Below, piece by piece: positions 55,705 to 64,000 of a stretch of 64,000 nucleotides of DNA. A program made the translations under genes and the position numbers. Source of the DNA: Zea mays (lineage: Eukaryota; Streptophyta; Magnoliopsida; Poales; Poaceae); assembly GCF_902167145.1 (NCBI RefSeq), contig NC_050098.1, positions 116,722,207 through 116,786,206 of the forward strand, read 5' to 3'. Each line of letters starts with the position of its first letter. Position 1 is the stretch's first letter. The notes below the pieces were generated by a model. It was not told where the DNA came from and searched no databases. It was given only the letters and a program-made list of their open reading frames with translations.

Positions 55705-58700
55705 ATTGCCTTGCAGGTTTATGCATCCGGGGGCTCAAGCTGGATTATCGACAGCGGATGCACAAACCACATGACGGGGGAGAAGAAGATGTTCACCTCC
55801 TACGTCAAGAACAAAGATTCCCAAGATTCAATCATATTCGGTGACAGGAATCAAGGCAAGGTTAAAGGACTAGGAAAAATAGCTATTTCATCCAAGCATT
55901 CCATCTCTAATGTGTTTTTAGTTGAATCGCTCGGGTATAACTTGTTGTCTGTTAGTCAACTTTGTAATATGGGTTATAATTGCTTATTTACTAATGTAGA
56001 TGTGTCTGTCTTTAGAAGGAGTGATGGTTCATTAGCTTTTAAGGGTGTACTAGACGGCAAACTCTATCTAGTTGATTTTGCAAAGGAAGAGGCCGGTTTA
56101 GATGCATGCTTAATTGCTAAGACTAGCATGGGCTGGCTGTGGCATCACCGTCTAGCACATGTGGGGATGAAGAACCTTCACAAACTTCTAAAGGGAGAAC
56201 ATGTGTTAGGTCTAACAAATGTGACTTTCCAAAAAGATAGACCTTGTGCAGCTTGTCAAGCAGGTAAACAAGTGGGAAATACTCATCACAGCAAGAACTT
56301 GATGACCACATCAAGACCCCTGGAGCTACTGCATATGGACCTCTTCGGACCCGTCGCCTACCTCAACATCGGGGGAAGTAAGTATGGTCTTGTTATTGTT
56401 GATGATTTTTCCCGCTTCACTTGGGTATTCTTCTTGCAGGATAAAACAGAAACCCAAGGGATCCTTAAGCACTTCCTAAGGAGAGCTCAAAACGAATTTG
56501 AGCTGAAGGTGAAGAAGATAAGGAGCGACAACGGGTCCGAGTTCAAGAACCTTCAAGTGGAAGAGTACCTTGAGGAGGAAGGAATCAAGCACGAGTTCTC
56601 TACTCCCTACACACCACAGCAAAACAGTGTGGTAGAGAGGAAGAACAGGACGCTTTTGGACATGGCAAGGACGATGCTTGGTGAATTCAAGACGCCCGAA
56701 CGGTTTTGGACGGAAGCTGTGAACACGGCTTGCCACGCCATAAACCGGGTCTATCTTCATCGCCTCCTCAAGAAGACGTCGTACGAACTCCTAACCGGTA
56801 ACAAACCCAATGTGTCATACTTTCGTGTATTTGGGAGTAAATGTTATATTCTAGTGAAGAAAGGTAGAAATTCTAAATTTGCTCCCAAAGCTGTAGAAGG
56901 GTTTTTGTTAGGTTATGACTCAAATACAAAGGCGTATAGAGTCTTTAACAAATCATCGGGTTTAGTTGAAGTCTCTAGCGACGTTGTATTTGATGAGACT
57001 AATGGCTCTCTAAGAGAGCAAGTTGATCTTGATGATGTAGATGAAGAAGATGTTCCAACGGCCGCAATACACACCATGGCGATTGGAGATGTGCGACCAC
57101 AGGAACAAAAGGAGCAAGATCAACCTTCTTCCTCAACAATGGTGCATCCCCCAACTCAAACTGATGAACAGGTTCATCAAGAAGAGGCGTGTGATCAAGG
57201 GGGAGCACAAGATGATCATGCTTTGGAGGAAGAAGCACCACATGCCCCTCCAACTTAAGTCCGAGCGACGATTCAAAGGAATCATCCCGTCGACCAGATA
57301 TTGGGTGATATAAGCAAGGGAGTAACTACTCGCTCTAGATTAGCTAATTTTTGTGAGCATTACTCTTTTGTCTCTTCTATCGAGCCTTTCAGGGTAGAAG
57401 AGGCCTTGCTAGATCCGGACTGGGTGTTGGCCATGCAGGAAGAGCTCAATAACTTCAAGAGAAATGAAGTTTGGACACTGGTGCCACGTCCCAAGCAAAA
57501 CATGGTGGGAACCAAGTGGGTGTTCCGCAACAAACAGGACGAGCACCGGGTGGTGACAAAGAACAAGGCTAGACTTGTGGCAAAAGGTTATGCCCAAGTC
57601 GCAGGTTTGGACTTTGAGGAGACTTTTGCTCCTGTGGCTATGCTAGAGTCTATTCGCATATTGTTAGCCTATGCCGCTCACCATTCTTTCAGGTTGTTCC
57701 AAATGGATGTGAAGAGCGCTTTCCTCAACGGGCCAATCAAGGAGGAGGTGTACGTAGAGCAACTCCCTGGCTTTGAGGATGAACGGTACCCCGACCACGC
57801 GTGTAAGCTCTCTAAGGCGCTCTATGGACTTAAGCAAGCCCCAAGAGCATGGTATGAATGCCTTAGAAACTTTCTAATTGCTAATGCTTTCAAGGTTGGG
57901 AAAGCCGATCCAACTCTTTTCACTAAGACATGTGATGGTGACTTATTTGTGTGCCAAATTTATGTCGATGACATAATATTTGGTTCTACTAACCAAAAGT
58001 CTTGTGAAGAGTTTAGCAGGGTGATGACTCAAAAATTTGAGATGTCAATGATGCACGAGTTGAACTACTTCCTTGGGTTCCAAGTGAAGCAACTCAAGGA
58101 CGGCACCTTCATCTCTCAAACGAAGTACACACAAGACTTGATTAAGCGGTTTGGGATGAAGGACGCCAAGCCCGCAAAGACTCCAATGGGAACCAATGGA
58201 CATGTCGACCTCAATAAAGGAGGTAAGTCCGTTGATCAAAAGGCATACCGGTCTATGATAGGCTCGTTGCTTTATTTATGTGCTAGTAGACCGGATACTA
58301 TGCTAAGCGTATGCATGTGTGCTAGATTTCATTCTGATCCAAGGGAATGTCATCTTGTGGCCGTTAAGCGAATACTTAGATATTTAGTTGCTACGCCTTG
58401 CTTCGGGGTCTGGTATCCAAAGGGGTCAACCTTTGACTTAATTGGATATTCAGACTCCGATTATGCTGGATGCAAGGTTGATAGGAAGAGTACATCACGG
58501 ACGTGCCAATTCTTAGGAAGGTCCCTGGTGTCTTGGAGTTCTAAGAAACAAACTTCTGTTGCCCTATCCACCGCTGAGGCTGAGTATGTTGCCGCAGGAC
58601 AGTGTTGCGCGCAACTACTTTGAATGAGGCAAACCCTCAGGGACTTTGGCTACAATCTGAGCAAAGTCCCACTCCTATGTGATGATGAGAGTGCTCTCCG

Positions 58701-58914
58701 CATGGCGGATAATCCTGTTGAACACAGCCGCACTAAGCACATAGACATCCGACATCACTTTTTGAGAGACCACCAGCAAAAGGGAGATATCGAAGTGTTT
58801 TATGTTAGCACCGAGAACCAGCTAGCCGATATCTTTACCAAGCCTCTAGATGAGTCAACCTTTTGCAGGCTGCGTAGTGAGCTAAATGTCTTAGATTCGC
58901 GTAACTTGGATTGA
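55705..58914 (+). pseudogene. Pol of Sirevirus D (two nonsense codons)
   Basis: It is in the same frame as the gag end, separated only by the TAA. It contains protease ([13 protein letters not shown]), integrase ([12 protein letters not shown]: Gly of A is Ser), RT ([10 protein letters not shown]) and RNase H. Stops: TAA at 57256-57258 (CAA in A) and TGA at 58621-58623 (TGG in A). No frameshift was seen. It ends at 58914. Confidence 0.9.
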
Positions 58915-59715
58915 TCTATAGCATACATGTGGTTATGCCTTTGATCGTGTTCTTTATGCATATTGTTGCTTATTTATGGTGCTCAAGTTGTACACATGAT
59001 CCCCGGACCTCACAAGTCCATTTGCAAGTGATGCACTTATTTAGGGGGAGGCATGCTACAACTTGACACTTTGAGACTAACCTTGTGTTTGAGGTTACTT
59101 GTTTTAATCTCAAAAGTGGATTGAAAGGGAAAGGTGGACTTGGACCATGAAAGACTTCCACTGCACTCCGATAAGAGAGTAACTAATTCCAAGTTCATCT
59201 CCATGCTCTTTTTGCCTTTTTACTCTTATTTGAAGATTTTGGTGAGGCAATGGGGTTTAAGGGCCAACAATGATTCCGTTTTGGTGCTTGATGCCAAAGG
59301 GGGAGAAATTAAGGCTAAAGCAAATGGATCAGCTACCACTTGAGAATTTTGAAAATAGTAGAGTTAGAACTTTTGTTTTAGCAAAATACTCTAAGTGTCT
59401 AACTTTTGTTTTGTCAAAATACTCTAAGTGTCTCTTTTTGTCAAAAGTTGGTCTCTTGTGGGGAGAATGTTTAATTATGAGAAAAAGGGGGAGTTTTTTT
59501 AATCCTTGATCAATTTCTCTTGGAATACCTATCTTTATGCCTCAACAAGTGTGTTTGACTTAGAGATAGGAAATTGAAGTTGATTTGCAAAAACAAAACC
59601 AAGTGGTGGCAAAGGATGATCCAAATATGCCAAATTTAAATCAAAAACAAATCTGGATCTCATTTGCATTGATGTTGCACTTCTTTTAGTTGCTTTTTGT
59701 TGTGTTGGGGGAGAT
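58915..59715 (+). other. Post-pol spacer of Sirevirus D
   Basis: No gene. G-rich PPT-like repeats occur at about 59042, 59296 and 59485. The PPT itself is only GGGGGAGAT next to the LTR: about 18 bp that A has here, including the A-run, are missing. Confidence 0.7.
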
Positions 59716-60940
59716 TGAAAGGGAAATGTGCTCTTGGGCCATTTCTAAGTATTTTGGTGATTAAGTGCCCAACACAAATGGTCTAAGTGTTAAACTGTGC
59801 CTAATGGTGAATGAAGTGCAAATCAACACAAAGGTATGATTCTAGACTTAGTACATTGTTTTTTTGTGTACTAACATATTTGTCTAAGTGCTAGAATCAG
59901 AGAAAAGACAAAAGGAAAAAGTCTTGGCTGTACAACCAAGACTCTGTGCAGTCTGGGTGCACCAGACTGTCCGGTGGTGCACCAGACAGTGTCCGGTGCG
60001 CCAGGCTGGCTTTGGTCAAACTGGCCGCTCTCGGGATTTCGTCGGCGGCGTACGACTAAAAATCACCGAACTGTCCGGTGAGCCAACGGTCGGACGCGTA
60101 ATCCGCGCGTGACGCGTGGCCGAGCCAACAGTCTGATGGGGGCACCGGACTGTCCGGTGTGCACCAGACAGTGTCCGGTGCACCAACGGCTCCAGATCTT
60201 CAACGGTCGGCTGCGCCAAATTAGGAAGGCTATCTGCACCGGACAGTGAACAGGGGATGTCCGGTGGTGCACCGGACTGTCCGGTGCACCACCCGACAGA
60301 AGGCAAGTATTGCCTGCTAAGAATGCCTCCAACGGCTCCTAGCTGCCTTGGGGCTATAAAAGGGACCCCTAGGCACATGGAGGAAGACACCAATCATACT
60401 TTGAGAATTCTTAATCATTCACACTCCGTCTTTGCGCACTCGATTGACATTCTTAGTGATTTGAGCTCCGTTCTAGTGGTGAACTTTGAGCTATTCATTT
60501 GAGCTCAAGTCTTGGCTGTGTGTGTGCGTATTGCTGTGGATTTGTGTGTGTTGCTTCCCTCCCTTACTCTAGACTTTCACTTTGATCCTTATTGTAAGGG
60601 CGAGAGACTCCAAGTTGTGGAGATTCCTCGCAAACGGGAAAGAGTAAAGAAAGAAGAAAACTGTGGTATTCAAGATGATCATTGGATCACTTGAGAGGAG
60701 TTGAGTACAACTCTCGTCCGTTGGGACGCCACAACGTGGAGTAGGCAAGTGTTATACTTGGCCGAACCACGGGATAAATCATCGTGTCTCTTGTGCTTGT
60801 TCTCACTGTGACTATTGTGTTTCGCAAGAGCTCGATCCTTAGCCACTTGATTTCATTGCACTAACACTTAATCAAGTTTTGTGGTTATAAGTTTTAAGTT
60901 TTTACAGGATCACCTATTCACCCCCCTCTAGGTGCTCTCA
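59716..60940 (+). repeat. 3' LTR of Sirevirus D
   Basis: 1225 bp, with TATAAAAG near 60356. It differs from the 5' copy mainly by loss and gain of palindrome units (about 60060-60180). Confidence 0.94.
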
Positions 60941-60945
60941 GATCC

Positions 60946-61676
60946 ACCTCCTCAACAGCACCCAATGCCGAGCCTAGCTCGCAAATATCCTGGAAATTAC
61001 GTAACTCCTCAGGAACATTTTCTACCACCACCCATATCGTATGCAGTCTTGCCTTGGTAATGGCTGAAGAGATCCATGGAACCACTGAGATCTTCACTCC
61101 TGACATCTTCATTTTTAACTCTGGAAATTGAACCATTTCATCCAGTATCTCCTGTGAAGGAAATTGCATGATGTACCCAACCTGGCACTTGGTTGCTTTC
61201 CAAACACGTCCCCATGGGAAATGGAAGTCAAAGTCCTTTACCAAATCTTCTGCAGAGACTCCTCCCTCCAGTACTTTTACCAAACCTAAGGCATTAGATT
61301 TTGGTTTTTTGAGTTGAGATTTAGCAAATTGCATCATGTAGAAGCCTAATCCATCAGCTGCCATCCCGACTATAGGCATGGTCGGTTTGGTCTGTTTAGG
61401 CCAAACACACTTCGTCGTAACATGGGTGTCTTTCCTACAAATCTCACACCATAAATTTTTGCTACAGCCTCTAGCATGATGACCTTCATCCCCACATTTG
61501 TGACAGAACAATTTCCTTCCCGAATCAATCTCAGTAAGCGATGATGGGGCAATGGGATTAGGAGTACCTGCGCTCTCGATTTCCCCTGATGTCGACGACC
61601 TCGGGAGAATAACCTTGGGCCTCCCCTACCCAGAGGTGGTCTGAGCCGCCAGCTCAGATTCCGATTTCTTCCCCAT
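60946..61676 (-). pseudogene. LINE ORF1, N-terminal half with zinc knuckle
   Basis: A likely ATG at 61676 opens MGKKSESELAAQTTSG and meets a TAG 17 codons later (near 61628), probably a mutated Trp codon. The frame then continues to a CCHC-type knuckle pair (CHKCGDEGHHARGC then CEICRKDTHVTTKC) and a DUF4283-like region (FHFPWGRVWKATKCQVGYIM). It runs into the D insertion at 60945 and continues at 52046. Plant L1-type ORF1 proteins bind the element RNA. Confidence 0.78.
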
Positions 61677-62876
61677 GGTGGAGTCACCTGCTGATCACGG
61701 GGTCCTCTCCTGTCCCATCCTTGACTCTGTTGCTTCGGATCCATCATCCGGAGACCCTTAGCTCCCAACCTCGGCCACTCTTCCAGCTCGGATGGGGGTC
61801 TGAATGGTAAACGATGCCAGCCGCCTCCGAAAAGAGAAATGTAATCAGTGGGATAGGAGCCACATCCGAGAGACGAATGCGGCGAGGTGTGGAAGGGTAT
61901 GTGAACCCACTAGGTCATTCAGACAACTAGAATCCACGACCGTCGGATGCAAATTCGGATGTGAACGCCCCCACGTGTCACCCAACGAAGCCTTCCCAAA
62001 CTGGGCCGTTACCCTGTTCCCAGCTGGGATGAAATCACCACCACTAGAAAACGTCTGCGCGATTTCAACACCCAGCATCCATCCCATCCAAATTTTTCCT
62101 TGCATATCATGGAAAGAGCCTGTACGATCATCAGCTTCAAACTCCCAATGCTCTAGATTCCTGGTATTCGACTCAGGAAGCGGAGCCACAGTGAGCGAAG
62201 CATGATTTGACAAATGACGGAAATCGCTTCTCATCCCCAATACTGAGGAATGGATAAACGCAGAGGAGAAGGAAGGACGGGGGAAGCGACCGACACGTTC
62301 GTCTGAGTTGTAGAAGACCGAATGATTTCTCGCAACTCAGAACCACCACTACCAAATCACACCCACCCGACCAAACGAAATGGAATGCAATCGACGAACT
62401 CGAGGGAAAAAATGTAGGAGCAAAACAGAGAGCAATCCACTAAGAACGAGAAGAGGAAAAAGGCCTCAAACCTGCCGACGGGTACTCAGACCCACCTGAG
62501 GAGCGACCCAAGTCTCCGATAGATTCAGCAGCTCGAGATTGCTCACCACCAGACGACGGGGGACGCGATGAAGCAGCGGCGAGGAGGGTGGTGCGACGAG
62601 TGACCGGGACGGAGAGCCGGAGAGGAGTCGCCTATTAGGGAGCAGAGGAAGGCGGAGGAGATGGTAAAAAGGGGAATGCGCGAGGGAGGCCGGGGCGGTG
62701 CTCCAGCGAGGTGTGGGAGGAGGCGAGGGAGGATGGGCAGAGGTAGGCGGAGGAGGCCTAGTATAGTATGTATGTCAAAAGTAATTCACAAGCGAGTGCA
62801 TGCTAGGAAGAAGAACTGAAGAAGCACGGTAGTGCAACTCTCTGCTTACTCTGGCTGCGCTGCGCCTTGGCTTTGT
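61677..62876 (-). other. LINE 5' untranslated leader
   Basis: About 1.2 kb between the LINE 5' end and ORF1 with no credible coding frame. An LINE internal promoter would be expected here, reading away from the CBL gene. Confidence 0.6.
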
Positions 62877-62890
62877 GTTTTAGATTATAA
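62877..62890. repeat. 14-bp TSD of the LINE, right copy
   Basis: GTTTTAGATTATAA, identical to 28847-28860. The LINE 5' end abuts it. Confidence 0.92.
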
Positions 62891-63428
62891 TATGATGAGC
62901 CCCAAACGGCAACGCCGAGAGCCCCGCCCCCGGGAGGCCGGGAGAGAAGAGAACACGCGCGTCAGGAGCGCACACCGCACGGCGCACACACACACGCCTC
63001 CCGCGGCAAGCAGCGCAGGACACCGACGACGAAGCGAGGAGAGGGGAGGAGGCGGAGCCGAGCGCCCGAGCCCAACCCCGCAACCACGACCCACTTCCCC
63101 GTCGCGATTCGCATTGCCCTTCCCTCGGGTTCTACCCCCAGCCTCGCGCCGCCGCCGCCGCCGCCGCCCTTGCCAGAGAGATCACCCCCCATTCCCACAA
63201 TCCCGTCCCTCCCTCCGTCCCTCGAGGTAAACGCCCGCCCACCCACCCAATCCGATTCTCCCTCCAGCAACCCCGCGCCTCGGCGACCCCATCGCTTGGC
63301 TTCGCTTTGGTTGATTAATTGATTTAGCGCTCGGTTCTCGCAGGAGCCGAGCCCTCCGCGCGGCCGTGGGATGGGGCAGTGACCGGTGAGTGGCGTGGGG
63401 AGCCGGTGGGCGGTGGCGAGGGCATATC
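62891..63428 (+). promoter_or_regulatory. Promoter-proximal region and 5' UTR of the CBL gene
   Basis: GC-rich host DNA with a GCC microsatellite at about 63147-63168. A probable 5' UTR intron runs 63227-63343 (donor CGAG then GTAAAC, acceptor TTCTCGCAG). A three-codon upstream ORF (ATGGGGCAGTGA) lies at 63371-63382, before the main ATG at 63429. I see no clear TATA box. Only about 540 bp of original upstream sequence remain before the LINE. Confidence 0.6.
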
Positions 63429-63951
63429 ATGGTGCAGTGCCTGGACGGGGTGAGGCAGCTGCTCGCGGTCCTGCTCAATTGCTGCGACGTCGAGCTCAAG
63501 CAGCCGCGGGGGCTCCAAGACCCCCAGGTCCTCGCGAGGGAGACCGTCTGTAAGCCCAACCCGCTCTCCTCTCTGCTGCTTCATCTTGCACGCACGGGCG
63601 AATGAATCGAATTGACTTCTGCGCCTGGTTGGGTTGCCTGTGCTTGTTGCTCCTGCAGTCAGCGTGAGTGAGGTCGAGGCGCTGTACGAGCTGTTTAAGA
63701 GGATCAGCAGCGCCGTCATTGATGATGGGCTGATTAACAAGGTCGGCAATGGGTGTCTGGTTCACTACTTGGTTCTTATGTAATCTCTTATTAATCTTTG
63801 TGGTATGTGCAAGTGTGGATGGTCCTGTTAGTATGCTTGTGTGTGATGGTCAATGCTGAGATGGCTGTTCTTGCTTGTCACCTCTGCGCAGGAGGAATTT
63901 CAGTTGGCGCTATTTAAGACCAACAAGAAGGAGAGCCTGTTCGCGGATCGC
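63429..63951 (+). CDS. CBL: Calcineurin B-like (CBL2/3-type) Ca2+ sensor, first three coding exons (partial)
   Basis: Exons: 63429-63549, 63659-63741 and 63892-63951, all with GT/AG borders. The gene continues beyond the window. The 88 residues seen match plant CBL proteins: [20 protein letters not shown], then a first EF-hand-type loop (DDGLINKEEF), then the [15 protein letters not shown] block. The 83- and 60-bp exons are those expected for CBL genes. The N-terminus is [20 protein letters not shown]: no Gly2, so no myristoylation, but Cys at 4, 18 and 19. That is the S-acylated tonoplast-targeting type of CBL2/3. CBL proteins bind Ca2+ and recruit and activate CIPK kinases; the CBL2/3 group acts at the vacuole membrane in ion homeostasis. 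The ATG at 63429 matches family N-termini. Confidence 0.93.
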
Positions 63952-64000
63952 GTGAGTCTTCATTTGTTGCGCATTGTTGGTTGATGTGTGCTGCTGTGCC

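Larger units (their letters stand above)
52052..60940 (+). mobile_element. Sirevirus D (same family as A)
   Basis: An 8.9 kb plus-strand Ty1/copia element with LTRs 52052-53292 and 59716-60940 and TSD GATCC. The PBS is at 53295. It is inserted in LINE ORF1, 3 kb (LINE coordinates) from where A is inserted in ORF2. Gag lacks its start codon and has a stop and a frameshift; pol has two stops. The LTR copies differ by scattered substitutions and three block indels of 16-20 bp within the palindrome cluster. The polypurine tract is shortened. Confidence 0.93.
28861..62876 (-). mobile_element. L1-type LINE (Cin4-like), near full length, split by nested Sireviruses
   Basis: The minus-strand non-LTR element is present in three pieces: 60946-62876, 49100-52051 and 28861-31007, together about 7.0 kb. 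It ends in an A-run (28861-28867 on the plus strand as T) and is flanked by a 14-bp TSD 34 kb apart. Order from 5' to 3': untranslated leader, ORF1 with a zinc knuckle, ORF2 with endonuclease, reverse transcriptase and a C-terminal zf-RVT region. The length and order fit full-length maize Cin4-type LINEs; the family name is an inference. Both ORFs carry stops and frameshifts beyond the nested insertions. Confidence 0.9.

Noticed and set aside
61804..62240. ORFs of 131-133 codons on both strands in the LINE leader
   Set aside because: They lie upstream of ORF1 in the 5' untranslated part, overlap each other and match no domain I know.
62832..63230. Plus-strand ORF of 132 codons across the LINE end and CBL 5' UTR
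   Set aside because: It starts inside the LINE, crosses the TSD into GC-rich 5' UTR with a GCC microsatellite, and ends in the 5' UTR intron region.

Overview
The window is nuclear plant DNA, almost certainly maize (Zea mays) or a very close relative. The evidence is a stack of nested Sirevirus (Ty1/copia) LTR retrotransposons of the Ji/Opie kind, a Hopscotch-sized copia element, a Helitron carrying pieces of host genes, a long L1-type LINE, and two ordinary plant genes with plant splice sites at the edges. Family names are from memory of maize elements; the boundaries are read directly from LTR ends, primer sites and target-site duplications (TSDs).

Layout. (1) 1-1312: host DNA with a complete DC1-domain (Cys/His-rich C1) gene at 231-1025 (+). 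(2) 1313-26668: one minus-strand Hopscotch-like copia element (TSD CCCGT). A 7.8 kb Helitron (1395-9196, minus) lies in its 3' LTR, and a 12.8 kb plus-strand Sirevirus, 'B' (12915-25678, TSD GGTGG), lies in its gag. (3) 26674-28846: host intergenic DNA with a tRNA-Glu(TTC) gene (27970-28043, minus). (4) 28861-62876: one minus-strand LINE with a 14-bp TSD, broken by Sirevirus 'A' (31008-49094, +, TSD CCACC) and Sirevirus 'D' (52052-60940, +, TSD GATCC). A carries a further Sirevirus, 'C' (38737-48033, minus, TSD ACTTA), in its 3' LTR. (5) 62891-64000: promoter, 5' UTR and first three coding exons of a calcineurin B-like (CBL2/3-type) calcium-sensor gene (+), which runs off the window.

Two primary insertions therefore explain about 59.4 of 64 kb. 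Removing them leaves an ancestral locus of under 5 kb: DC1 gene, tRNA-Glu, CBL gene.

All the retroelements carry lesions. B, A, C and D have gag and pol; B also has a third ORF between pol and the 3' LTR. C and B are the least damaged. Many of the stop codons look like C-to-T or G-to-A transitions at Gln or Trp codons, as expected for methylated transposon DNA. The Helitron carries exon fragments resembling an SBP-box (SPL) transcription factor, a short-chain dehydrogenase and a CHX cation/H+ exchanger, plus exon-like pieces I could not identify.
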